The notes beneath the pieces were generated by a model that was given only the letters and a program-made list of their open reading frames with translations, was not told where the DNA came from and searched no databases. Position numbers and translations under genes: made by a program. From Helicobacter valdiviensis (GTDB taxonomy: Bacteria; Campylobacterota; Campylobacteria; Campylobacterales; Helicobacteraceae), in the NCBI RefSeq assembly GCF_003245365.1, contig NZ_NBIU01000002.1, positions 89,253-153,252 on the forward strand: a stretch of 64,000 nucleotides of DNA, given 5' to 3'. Within the stretch, counting starts at the first letter, position 1, and each line of letters starts with the position of its first letter. Positions 37,388 through 45,638 of the stretch are shown in pieces.

Positions 37388-38233
37388 ATGAAAAGAATTA
37401 AGCTTATTTTGGCTTTAAGTTTAGTAGCATTTGCTTTTGTTAGTTGTTCTAAAAAGCAACCAGATACTAATCAGATTGAAGCTATAAAAATCAATCCGCT
37501 TGGGCGTTCGTTTGGTGCTTGGAATGATAATGATCCATTGCGTTTAGGGGCAAAGCCAACTCCTCCTGTGGAATTGGAGAGGGGCAATGTTTTTAAAGAG
37601 CCTTTTTTGGTAGATGGAAAAAATATTGTTCCTGCAACTCCTCTAAATCCACCTATTATTAAGCCAAATCCAAATGCAAAAGGTGCAGTAAATGGCCCAC
37701 AACCTTTATTGGGTAGCGATGGGAAATTAAATCAAATGCAGGTTTTTGAAAATAGGGGAATTATGAGTGAATATGTTGGCATTATGGGTGCAGGTGGAGA
37801 ACTTTTAACCGTGTGGGCATTGGCTTCTGGAAATTGGATTTGGGGTTATACACATATTAATAGCAAATCTCTTGGCAATGCAAGAATTTGGCGTGTGATT
37901 GAATATCCAAAGAACTTTGTAATGTTTAAAAATGTTCGCACTGGGAATTGTTTAACAGCTTATAGAAGTGGAACTGTGCATTATCCATGTGATCCTAGTA
38001 ATCAAAGTCAGTTTTGGGAGCTAAAACCTATGAGTAATCAAGCTATGCAAATCAAAAATCTAGCAAATGGAAAATGTTTGCAATCTAAAATTGACAATCC
38101 TTTGGGAGATTTTTATAAAGTGTTTGAAATACTAACAGATACTTGTGTAAAATCTGGTGTAAGTAATCTTGATCAGCAGTGGTATTTGGTTGCACCAACT
38201 TTTGCTGCAAAAGCAATTATTATAGACAAATAG
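37388..38233 (+). CDS. cdtA: Cytolethal distending toxin subunit A
   Basis: CdtA binds the host cell with CdtC and delivers CdtB. 281 residues: lipoprotein signal with lipobox FVSC (Cys about 20), a Pro-rich linker, then a ricin-B-type lectin domain (GNWIWGYTHINSKSLG, QSQFWELKPMSNQ, GKCLQSK, DQQWYLV). ATG after AAAGGAG. First gene of cdtABC. Confidence 0.95.
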   Translation: MKRIKLILALSLVAFAFVSCSKKQPDTNQIEAIKINPLGRSFGAWNDNDPLRLGAKPTPPVELERGNVFKEPFLVDGKNIVPATPLNPPIIKPNPNAKGAVNGPQPLLGSDGKLNQMQVFENRGIMSEYVGIMGAGGELLTVWALASGNWIWGYTHINSKSLGNARIWRVIEYPKNFVMFKNVRTGNCLTAYRSGTVHYPCDPSNQSQFWELKPMSNQAMQIKNLANGKCLQSKIDNPLGDFYKVFEILTDTCVKSGVSNLDQQWYLVAPTFAAKAIIIDK

Positions 38234-38241
38234 GAGGGGCT

Positions 38242-39048
38242 ATGAAAAAGATTATTTTAATTTTTAGCTTATGTGTGGGGTTTGCTTTTGCGGGGCTAGA
38301 AGAATTTAATATTGGCACTTGGAATTTGCAAGGCTCTTCAGCTTCAAGCGAAAGTAAATGGAATGTGAGCGTAAGACAGCTTATTTCTAATGATGCTCCA
38401 TTAGATGTATTGATGGTGCAAGAAGCTGGAGTGTTACCTCAAAGTGCAGTGATGACACCAAGAGTGGTTCAACCAGTAGGCGTTGGTATCCCAACACATG
38501 AATATGAATGGAATCTAGGCACAGCATCACGCCCTCAATCTGTGTGGATTTATTATTCTCGTATTGATGTGGGTGCAAATAGAGTAAATTTGGCTATTGT
38601 TAGCAGACAAAGAGCAGATGAAGTGTTTGTAATCCCACCGCCCACAGTTGCTTCACGCCCCATTTTAGGAATCCGCATAGGAAATAACGCATTTTTTAAT
38701 ATCCATGCACTTGCACGCGGTGGAAATGATGCAGGAGCATTGATAACAGCAGTGGATATGCAAATGAGAAGCCAAAGAAATGTAGATTGGATTATAGCAG
38801 GTGATTTTAATAGAGAACCTAATATGATTACAAGCTTGATTGATAGAGAACTAGCAACAAGAATTAATATAGTAGCCCAAAGTAGTGCTACTCAAGCAAG
38901 TGGAAGGGTGCTTGATTATGCAATTACAGGCAATTCAAACACAAGAGCTACTTATATTCCACCACCACTTGCTGCAATTTTGCTTTTAGCAGGGCTTAGG
39001 ACACATTTAACATCTGATCACTTTCCAGTAAATTTTAGAAGATTTTAA
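38242..39048 (+). CDS. cdtB: Cytolethal distending toxin subunit B (DNase-like)
   Basis: CdtB is the active subunit, a DNase I/phosphatase-fold protein that damages host DNA. 268 residues with a signal peptide (about 1-18). Key motifs are intact: IGTWNLQGSS, VQEAG, FFNIHALARGGNDA (catalytic His), WIIAGDFNREP (Asp/Asn) and LTSDHFPVNFR (final Asp-His). The start is the ATG after AGGAGGGG, not one 21 codons upstream inside cdtA. Confidence 0.96.
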   Translation: MKKIILIFSLCVGFAFAGLEEFNIGTWNLQGSSASSESKWNVSVRQLISNDAPLDVLMVQEAGVLPQSAVMTPRVVQPVGVGIPTHEYEWNLGTASRPQSVWIYYSRIDVGANRVNLAIVSRQRADEVFVIPPPTVASRPILGIRIGNNAFFNIHALARGGNDAGALITAVDMQMRSQRNVDWIIAGDFNREPNMITSLIDRELATRINIVAQSSATQASGRVLDYAITGNSNTRATYIPPPLAAILLLAGLRTHLTSDHFPVNFRRF

Positions 39049-39060
39049 AGGAGTTTTGCA

Positions 39061-39651
39061 ATGAAAAGAATAAGAAAGTTATTTTTAGCCCTATCTATAT
39101 CTTTTGTGTGTTTTAATCCGCTTTTTGCAGAAGATCCTGGAGAGCTTAGTGAATTTACACAGATTTTTACTATCCGATCACTTGAAACTGGGATTAGTCT
39201 AAGTCCTTTTAGGGAAACTTCTCAAAGATTGATTGATCAAAATTGGAGAATACGCGAAATTCAGCCTAATGATACTATTAAACAGAGAGATAAGAGACTA
39301 TCAAAAATCGTTCCTTTTGGATATGTGCAGTTTGTAAATCCCTCAAATGAAGATATTTGTTTGGCAATTTTAGATAAAGGATTTTTTGGAGGTAAATCTT
39401 GTTCTAAAGATTTAGAAGATGGGACTTTGGAAACAATTTTTTCTATAATGCCTACAAATACAGCAGGAGTTCAAATTCGCTCTTTAGTGCTAGAAGCAAA
39501 TGAATGTATTGTAACTTATTATAATCCAAATGTTCCTATTGAAAATCGCTTTGGATTGCAACCTTGCACGATTGATGAAACTCTGCCTGCGGCTTTAAAT
39601 GAGTTGATGTTTTTTGCACCACCTCTTATTGAGGCTACTCCTATAGAATAG
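39061..39651 (+). CDS. cdtC: Cytolethal distending toxin subunit C
   Basis: The second lectin-like binding subunit. 196 residues with a signal peptide (about 1-24), the CdtC-type beginning FTQIFTIRSLETGISLSPFR, and the beta-trefoil core with GYVQFVNPSNEDICLA and GFFGGKSC. ATG after AAGGAG, 12 bases after cdtB. The operon is complete. Confidence 0.94.
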   Translation: MKRIRKLFLALSISFVCFNPLFAEDPGELSEFTQIFTIRSLETGISLSPFRETSQRLIDQNWRIREIQPNDTIKQRDKRLSKIVPFGYVQFVNPSNEDICLAILDKGFFGGKSCSKDLEDGTLETIFSIMPTNTAGVQIRSLVLEANECIVTYYNPNVPIENRFGLQPCTIDETLPAALNELMFFAPPLIEATPIE

Positions 39652-39655
39652 AGGG

Positions 39656-39678
39656 TAGGGCTGTATGCCCTAGCTTTT
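39656..39678 (+). terminator. Terminator after cdtC
   Basis: A 6-bp GC-rich stem (TAGGGC/GCCCTA) with loop TGTAT, followed by GCTTTT. It lies 5 bases after the cdtC stop, so it closes the cdt transcript. Confidence 0.75.
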
Positions 39679-39734
39679 AGGTTTGGAAGTTAAAAATCTC
39701 TAATTGTTGCGTGTTTAGCTAAAATAAACTTAAT

Positions 39735-40424
39735 TCATTTTAACATAGCAAAAAGCCCAAAACGGCCACAATTTTTACTTAAACGATAGGAAAAAAATTC
39801 TTCCCCTTTGCAGTGTGTGCAAATTTGGCTGATTGTTATTTTATTGATATTGCATTGTTTTAATTGTGCTTTGATAACTGCTATTAAGTCTAAGTGTATT
39901 TTTCCATCTTTGTAGATTTTTCCTATCTCTAATTCCTTATCTATTACTTCTTCTCCTACTTCATAGCAACAACCTCTAATAGAAGGTCCTATATAGCAAG
40001 AAATCTCTTCAGCTTCACAAGATTTTCTTAAAATTTCTATAGCTTTATAAATAATACCTTTTTGCAAAGAGACTCTACCTCCATGGAGAAGTGCAAGCAT
40101 CTTAGAAGAATAGAGTAAAATAGGGTTGCAATCAGCCACCATTACCATACCTAAAATTCCACTTTTATCTAGTATGATACCGTCTCCATCTCCCAAAAAA
40201 CCTCCTTTTTTGGCATTTTTGATTTCGCTTCCATGCACTTGATTGAGCCAAGCTAGATTTTCTAATTCTACCCCCCATTCTTTTAGGATTTTTTTGCGAT
40301 TTTCCAAGACATTTTTTTCATTGTCGCCTACATGTAGGGCGATATTCAAGGGGGCTTTGCTTAAAAAGGCACAAATTTTATCTGTATTTAGAATTTCTTT
40401 AGAGTTTTTGTGCATAGCGTTCAT
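39735..40424 (-). CDS. pgeF: Multicopper-oxidase/laccase-domain protein (YfiH/PgeF family)
   Basis: Family members act as purine nucleoside phosphorylases or peptidoglycan-editing factors. 229 residues with NQVHGSEI, MVADCNPILLYS, LHGGRVSLQKGI, CYIGPSIRGCCYEVG and ICTHCKGEEFFSYR. The usual HAGWRG is HGGRVS here, so the conserved Trp is missing while the zinc His stays. The start overlaps the MreB-like gene end by 26 bases; a start 3 codons later is also possible. Confidence 0.85.
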   Translation of the reverse strand: MNAMHKNSKEILNTDKICAFLSKAPLNIALHVGDNEKNVLENRKKILKEWGVELENLAWLNQVHGSEIKNAKKGGFLGDGDGIILDKSGILGMVMVADCNPILLYSSKMLALLHGGRVSLQKGIIYKAIEILRKSCEAEEISCYIGPSIRGCCYEVGEEVIDKELEIGKIYKDGKIHLDLIAVIKAQLKQCNINKITISQICTHCKGEEFFSYRLSKNCGRFGLFAMLK

Positions 40425-41394
40425 AGCTTTGCATAATCAAAGCTGCTCCTTTGGAAATGTCTAAAATTGGATCAGGAGAAAGTCTAATTTTCATTTTTAA
40501 TTCTTCTTCTAAAATCTCTTTAAATCCACTCATTAGAGCCATTCCACCCGTCAAAATTGCACCATCATCAATAATATCAGGAGCAATTTGTGGGGGAGTA
40601 TTATGGATAGCTTCAAGCACGATTTGCTTGATTTTTAAAATCTCATTTAAAAGTAAGTTTCTTAATTCTTGCATATCTACTTCAAAGAGTGCAGGTAATC
40701 CGCTTACTAAATCTTTAGCACTAATATTAATGGGTGGATTGTCCTCTAAAAGTTTGATTTTTCTTTTAATATCTTCAGCAATTTCTTTGCTAATGGCAAT
40801 ATTTTTATTGTGTCTAAAATGTTCTACTAAAATACTATTTAAATGATCTCCTGCCTCTTTGGAATAAGAACTTGTAACAAGCCCTCCAAGAGTGATAATG
40901 CTAACCTCAACCACTCCTCCACCTGCATCAATTACCATAGTGCCTCTTGGAGTGCTAATATCCACGCCTGCTCCTACGCTTGCACTAAAAGGATCCTCTA
41001 TGAGCAAAACTTCTTTAGCACCTGCTAAAATTGTCGCCTCATATAAAGAATATCGCTCTACTTGGGTAAGGTTTTGGGGGATACTAATGCCAACGCGTGG
41101 AGAGAGAGAACCTACTTTACTTTTTTCTATGAGATTTTTCATAAAGATTTTTGTAGTTTCAAAGTCGCTAATAGCTCCATTTAGTAGAGGATTTATAACC
41201 AAATAATCCTTAGGCACTCTTCCTAGCATCTTTTTTGCTTGATTGCCAACAGCAACTATTCTTTTGGAACCAAACCGACAATCTAATGCAATGCAAGTTG
41301 CCTCATTAAATACAACATTATCTATATCATTTCTTAGGATTGTATTTACAGTCCCAAGATCAATTGCAATATCACTTCTATTTAAAATAGCCAT
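40399..41394 (-). CDS. Divergent MreB-like actin-fold protein
   Basis: 331 residues of the MreB/actin family: phosphate-1 loop DLGTVNTILR, phosphate-2 DAGGGVVEVSII, GGLVTSSYSKEAGD, and the adenosine motif DDGAILTGGMALMSGF. It differs from standard MreB, whose phosphate-2 loop is DIGGGTTE; here the two Thr are Val. It may be a paralogue with a role other than rod shape. ATG is preferred over a GTG three codons earlier. Confidence 0.8.
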   Translation of the reverse strand: MAILNRSDIAIDLGTVNTILRNDIDNVVFNEATCIALDCRFGSKRIVAVGNQAKKMLGRVPKDYLVINPLLNGAISDFETTKIFMKNLIEKSKVGSLSPRVGISIPQNLTQVERYSLYEATILAGAKEVLLIEDPFSASVGAGVDISTPRGTMVIDAGGGVVEVSIITLGGLVTSSYSKEAGDHLNSILVEHFRHNKNIAISKEIAEDIKRKIKLLEDNPPINISAKDLVSGLPALFEVDMQELRNLLLNEILKIKQIVLEAIHNTPPQIAPDIIDDGAILTGGMALMSGFKEILEEELKMKIRLSPDPILDISKGAALIMQSYERYAQKL

Positions 41395-41611
41395 ATTTCT
41401 CACTTATAAATACTTCTTTATATGTTTCAAGAGCGTTATTATAGCAAACTCATCTATTTTTATTTATAAAAAACTTACAAAATTGCCTTAAAATTTTAAA
41501 ATTTTTGCAAGTTTGGCTTATAACTTAAAAAAGTGTTTAAAATTGCACAAATTTCAGTTGATTTTTATTTTTAAAAAAAGGAGTGTCGTATAAAAATAGA
41601 TAATATAAAAT

Positions 41612-41640
41612 TTGCCTAAAACGGACAATTTTGATACAAT
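41612..41640 (+). promoter_or_regulatory. Sigma-70-type promoter of the aldolase gene
   Basis: TTGCCT, a 17-base gap, then TACAAT ending at 41640. The ATG of the next gene lies only 7 bases after the -10 box, so transcription should start at or within a base of the A of ATG, giving a leaderless mRNA. No ribosome site is present there. Confidence 0.55.
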
Positions 41641-41647
41641 TATTTTT

Positions 41648-42262
41648 ATGGAACAACTAGATACACAAATCATTCGTAATTTAAAAAATATCTCTCTTTC
41701 TATGTTTCGTAAAAATTTCTTTGGAATTTTTCATGGATCTATTTCTACAAAACTTGAAGAGGGACATTTTCTTATCAATAAAAAAGACGCTATTTTTGAT
41801 GATTTAAATCAAGATTCTTTTATTACACTTTATCATAAGCAAGATTATCGCTGGAATGACGCTAGTATTGATGCTTTTATCCATTCTTTGCTTTATCAAA
41901 ATATTCCTAATGCTAAGTATATTGCTTATGGTATGCCACCTTTTACGATTGCTTATACACTTTCACATAATCAAATTACCCCTAAAGACTATTTTGGCTA
42001 TGAGCTTTTAGGCAATATTGAAGTATATAATCCAAAAGATTATGATACTTGGTATGAGCGTGCAGATGTGGAGATTAACCGATTTTTTAAAGAAAATGAT
42101 AAAAAGATTATGGTGATTAAGGGGTATGGAGTGTATGTTTATCATCGCGATTTAGAAATGCTTTCTAAACTGATTGCTGTGCTAGAAAATAGTTGCAAGA
42201 TTCTGCATTTTGATGCAATCTTGCAAAATCATAAAAGCAACGAAGATTTATTTGATATTTAG
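41648..42262 (+). CDS. Class II aldolase/adducin family protein
   Basis: 204 residues of the class II aldolase/adducin fold, typical of zinc-dependent sugar-phosphate aldolases and epimerases. GIFHGSISTKLEEGHFLINK, NAKYIAYGMPPFTIAYTL and YGVYVYHRDLEML match the group, but the usual HxH zinc pair is partly changed, so the substrate is unknown. The ATG at 41648 is chosen because a promoter lies directly before it; longer starts would be inside the promoter. Ends 15 bases into the convergent META gene. Confidence 0.75.
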   Translation: MEQLDTQIIRNLKNISLSMFRKNFFGIFHGSISTKLEEGHFLINKKDAIFDDLNQDSFITLYHKQDYRWNDASIDAFIHSLLYQNIPNAKYIAYGMPPFTIAYTLSHNQITPKDYFGYELLGNIEVYNPKDYDTWYERADVEINRFFKENDKKIMVIKGYGVYVYHRDLEMLSKLIAVLENSCKILHFDAILQNHKSNEDLFDI

Positions 42263-42691
42263 CTTGATGTCTTTGCTGATAATATCTAAGCTACCATCTT
42301 CATTTTTGACAAGTTTGCTTTTTTGATTAAAAAGAGCTGTGCTAATATCTGCTTCAATTTCCATAGAGTCAGGATCGCATATCATTCTTGTCATTCCTCC
42401 ATTGCCTATGCTTAAAGTATTTCCTTCTATGCTATATCCACCAAAGAAGTTATTGCAACCTGCATAGCCAAAGATTTTCCCCTCTTTGAAGCCTAGAAAA
42501 AACTTTTTCTCTCCTTCTTTTACAGAAAGGATATTATCCACACCATTTTTAGTATATTTTGTAATACTCCATTGTTCTTTTTGGCTTAAAATCTCTTCAA
42601 AGTTGTAGTTTTGTGCTACTCCACTTTTGCTAGAGCAAGCACTAAAAATAAGTCCTACACCAAATAATCCAGCTAATATTTTTTTTTGCAT
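42248..42691 (-). CDS. META-domain lipoprotein (HslJ-like)
   Basis: 147 residues: lipoprotein signal with lipobox FSAC (about residue 19), then a META domain (FFLGFKEGKIFGYAGCNNFF, GMTRMICDPDSMEIE), as in HslJ, with its two conserved Cys. Codons 2-4 lie in a run of nine A, a possible slippage site. Follows the SurA-like gene by 9 bases. Confidence 0.85.
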   Translation of the reverse strand: MQKKILAGLFGVGLIFSACSSKSGVAQNYNFEEILSQKEQWSITKYTKNGVDNILSVKEGEKKFFLGFKEGKIFGYAGCNNFFGGYSIEGNTLSIGNGGMTRMICDPDSMEIEADISTALFNQKSKLVKNEDGSLDIISKDIKLNIK

Positions 42692-42700
42692 TTTTTCTCC

Positions 42701-43564
42701 TTATTTTAAACGAACAATATTTACTTTTGCATTGGATCGTAATTTTTCAAAATACTCATAGATGATATAATCTTCTTTTTGTGTAACCATCTTTTGTATA
42801 ACAACATTTTTAACATTTTCAAAAGGCAATAAAGTAGGGTTGTTTTTAGCCATTACTTTAAAAGTAACAAACTGCCCATCAATTGGGTAAATAGGAGTGA
42901 AACCTCCTATTTTTGCCTGCGTAAAATCTCGCACAATTTGAGGATTTAATGCAACAGTTTGCAAAACTTCATTTTCTTGTGCTACGCCCTTTTGTAAAGT
43001 TTTCCCAGCATTTTTAATTGTATTTTCAATAGATTTTGCATCCTTGCTATAAAACTTCACTACATCTATACTTTGTGGAATAGAAAATTCTGCTTGATTG
43101 GCATTGTAATAATCCATTAACTCACGCTCATCAAGATTTTTTAAATTTTCTTGTGTGATAGATTGGTAGAGCTTTTGTTTTAAAAGTCTTTCTTTAATTT
43201 CTTTTTTGTAGGCTTCAAAATTTCCACCATTGCTTTCTACATAGGCTTTAACTTGTTCTATAGTTGCCTTGTTTTTTTTAGCAAGTGCGGCAATTTCTTC
43301 ATTAATTTCTAGCTCATTTACATCAATATTGCGTTTTTTAATCTCATCTTCATGTAATTTTTTATTGATAAGAATATCAATGGCAACATCTTGTGTTACT
43401 TTTGCCTCTTGTGCGGTAGAATAAAGCTCTAAAAGAGTAATAGGCGAACCATTTACAAAAAGTGCAATACCATTTACCAAAGAGGGAGCAGCGATTAATG
43501 CACTACCCAGTGTGCTACTAAGCACTAAGCTTGTTAGCATTTTTTTTAAATTTATTTGCCTCAT
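42701..43564 (-). CDS. SurA/PpiD-like periplasmic folding chaperone
   Basis: 287 residues with a signal peptide (about 1-25). The SurA N-terminal domain is visible (VNGIALFVNGSPITLLEL, then helices with DILINKKLHEDEIKKR). The later region resembles a degenerate parvulin domain (FSIPQSIDVVKFYSKD, IGGFTPIYPIDGQFVTFKV). It probably helps outer-membrane protein folding; catalytic isomerase activity is uncertain. Starts 29 bases after pepD. Confidence 0.8.
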   Translation of the reverse strand: MRQINLKKMLTSLVLSSTLGSALIAAPSLVNGIALFVNGSPITLLELYSTAQEAKVTQDVAIDILINKKLHEDEIKKRNIDVNELEINEEIAALAKKNKATIEQVKAYVESNGGNFEAYKKEIKERLLKQKLYQSITQENLKNLDERELMDYYNANQAEFSIPQSIDVVKFYSKDAKSIENTIKNAGKTLQKGVAQENEVLQTVALNPQIVRDFTQAKIGGFTPIYPIDGQFVTFKVMAKNNPTLLPFENVKNVVIQKMVTQKEDYIIYEYFEKLRSNAKVNIVRLK

Positions 43565-43593
43565 AAATCTTCCTTAAAATGAAGTGTTTTATT

Positions 43594-44895
43594 TTAGCTA
43601 AACTCTTTTAAGATTCCTTTTAAAATCTCCCAAAATTTCCAAAAACTTTGCATATCTAAATGTTCTCTTTTGGAATGTGGGCACAAAATGGTAGGCCCAA
43701 TGGAAACAAAGCTTTTATTAGGAAATTTTTGTTTTAAGATTCCACATTCTAATCCTGCATGGATACTTTTAATTTGTGCTTTTTGGTTGTGTTCTTTATA
43801 GATTTTAGCTACTTTAAACACAAATTCTCCCTCTTCACGCTCCCATGGTAGATAGAAGTCCTGCACATCACTTATAAAACCTAATTGTTCAAGCATATTT
43901 TGTTTTTTTTCTAAAAGCTTTCGCATTTCTTCTTCTTTGTTACCCCTATCCATAAAAATTAAAGTGAATTTATCGCCATCTTGCTTGATAATTCCAAGAT
44001 TGCTTGATAGCACTACATTATCTTCTTCACATCTTAAAACTCCTAAAGGTATTTTAAAAATCACATCCATTAGGGCTGATGTATCATAAGCTTGTTTTTC
44101 ATCATGGTTTGTAGGTTTTAAGACAAAATGGTTTGTATCAAACTTTATATTTGTAAAATCTTTTTTGAAAGCTACTAATGCACTAGCATGAACAGGGATA
44201 GAATTTCTTTTCTCTCCTCCACTAAATTGCAAAATTTCTCCATCATTTTCTTTTATCATTTTGAAAAGTTCTATGAGGGCATTTGGGATATTTTTATGAA
44301 TATCTACACCACTATGTCCGCCTTTAAAGTTTTGTGTTTGCACTCTAAAGAAATTCCACTCTCCCTCTAAATTCTTTTTATTTAATTTTTGTGAAGCGAT
44401 TAAATCATAGCCACCAGCACAACTAAGAACGATTTCGCCGATATCTTCACTATCGCAATTTAAAACAAAAGGACTTAAAATCTCCAGCTCACAATCCCTA
44501 GCACCCTCCATTCCCACTTCTTCATCTGCACTAAAAAGACATTCTATATGGCTAAATTCTTTTAAAGCTACAAGCATACAAGCAACTGCCACACCATTAT
44601 CAGCTCCTAGACTAGAGTCTTTTGCACCAAGCCATTCTTTATCATCTTTGGTAAAAAAATAAGGCTCTATTTTAAAATTACTGTTTCCTACATATACCAT
44701 ATCATAATGTCCTTGTAGGCATATTTTGGGATTTCCCTTAGAGCATAGCACATTCCCAGCTTTATCTTCTTTAACTTCTGCACCATATTCGTGTGCTTTT
44801 TGAATAATCCAATCTTTTAACATTTTTGCATCCCTACTAGAATGAGGAATTTTGCAGATTTCTAAAAATAAATCTAATGGGTTTAATTCTTGCAT
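43594..44895 (-). CDS. pepD: Aminoacyl-histidine dipeptidase (peptidase D, M20C)
   Basis: A zinc dipeptidase for Xaa-His and other dipeptides. 433 residues with the metal motifs LQGHYDMVY, GADNGVAVACML and ADEEVGMEGARD, GGHSGVDIHKN in the lid domain, and IHAGLECGIL, SIGPTI and HSKREHLD near the end. ATG with AGGAG is chosen; the frame extends 10 codons further upstream. Starts 8 bases after magIII. Confidence 0.92.
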   Translation of the reverse strand: MQELNPLDLFLEICKIPHSSRDAKMLKDWIIQKAHEYGAEVKEDKAGNVLCSKGNPKICLQGHYDMVYVGNSNFKIEPYFFTKDDKEWLGAKDSSLGADNGVAVACMLVALKEFSHIECLFSADEEVGMEGARDCELEILSPFVLNCDSEDIGEIVLSCAGGYDLIASQKLNKKNLEGEWNFFRVQTQNFKGGHSGVDIHKNIPNALIELFKMIKENDGEILQFSGGEKRNSIPVHASALVAFKKDFTNIKFDTNHFVLKPTNHDEKQAYDTSALMDVIFKIPLGVLRCEEDNVVLSSNLGIIKQDGDKFTLIFMDRGNKEEEMRKLLEKKQNMLEQLGFISDVQDFYLPWEREEGEFVFKVAKIYKEHNQKAQIKSIHAGLECGILKQKFPNKSFVSIGPTILCPHSKREHLDMQSFWKFWEILKGILKEFS

Positions 44896-44903
44896 TTTCT
44901 CTC

Positions 44904-45551
44904 CTAAAATTTTTGTATTTTGCAAAACTCTACAATTTTTCCATGAAACCTTGCATAAAGGGTATTTAAGGATATTTCATATCCATACAACTCACATACT
45001 TTTGTAAAATTTTCTAAAACTCCTTCTTTTAGCCATTCTTTGATTTCTTCATAGCTTTCTAGCTCATACCCAAAACTTTTTAGAAGTTTATAGCTGTATT
45101 TATCAGCCACCATCTCATCGCGTAAAGCACCATAGCAAAGAATACTATCACAAGTTTCATTGCCAATACCCTTTTGTGCCAAAAGCCATTCTCTATCTAC
45201 ATTTTCGCAAAAATTTTCAAAATTTCCAAATTCTTCTAAGATATTTTGGCATAGCTTAATGCTTCTTTGGGCTTTTTGTCTAAAAAAACCTAAATCACTC
45301 ATTAAAATTTCTAAATTTGTATGAGAAACATTAGCTAAAGCCTCTAGGGATAAAATACCCTTATCTTTTAGGCGAGAGAGAACTTTAAAAGCTTGTTCCC
45401 ATTTAGTATTTTGCACAAAAATAGCCCCCAAAACTACTTCAAAGTTTCCAGCATTTGGCCACCAAAGGGGATGTGGAGGATTTTGTAAATAACCTAAAGA
45501 TTTTAAAAATACTAAAAGCTCATAGCTATTTGTGATTTTCATCTTTTTCAA
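44904..45551 (-). CDS. magIII: 3-methyladenine DNA glycosylase (MagIII type)
   Basis: Removes alkylated purines (3-methyladenine) from DNA. 215 residues of the HhH-GPD fold: FEVVLGAIFVQNTKWEQAF, the hairpin LLAQKGIGNETCDSILCYGA, and the catalytic Asp of MVADKYSYKLL. It has no Lys of Nth type and no four-Cys iron-sulfur loop, which matches H. pylori MagIII rather than endonuclease III. Its ATG lies within the 34-residue gene end (26-base overlap). Confidence 0.88.
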   Translation of the reverse strand: MKKMKITNSYELLVFLKSLGYLQNPPHPLWWPNAGNFEVVLGAIFVQNTKWEQAFKVLSRLKDKGILSLEALANVSHTNLEILMSDLGFFRQKAQRSIKLCQNILEEFGNFENFCENVDREWLLAQKGIGNETCDSILCYGALRDEMVADKYSYKLLKSFGYELESYEEIKEWLKEGVLENFTKVCELYGYEISLNTLYARFHGKIVEFCKIQKF

Positions 45552-45630
45552 TTTGTGTGATATTTAAAAGCACAAAGCGGTAGGAGAGATAAATCACTAC
45601 AGGCCATGCTAATAATAAAAATTCGCTCAT
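45526..45630 (-). CDS. 34-residue membrane protein after cydB (CydX-like position)
   Basis: ATG with AGGAG upstream, 8 bases after cydB. The product is one membrane helix (FLLLAWPVVIYLSYRFVLL) then an acidic tail (QIEKDENHK). Size, location and topology match the small third subunits (CydX/CydS type) that stabilise cytochrome bd, although the CydX sequence is not matched. It overlaps the magIII start. Confidence 0.65.
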   Translation of the reverse strand: MSEFLLLAWPVVIYLSYRFVLLNITQIEKDENHK

Positions 45631-45638
45631 TTTTTCTC

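Noticed and set aside
38179..38241. Longer CdtB start inside cdtA
   Set aside because: The ATG at 38242 has a strong ribosome site and gives a clean signal peptide.
44904..45551. Endonuclease III (nth)
   Set aside because: The Fe-S cysteine loop and the catalytic Lys are absent, which fits MagIII instead.
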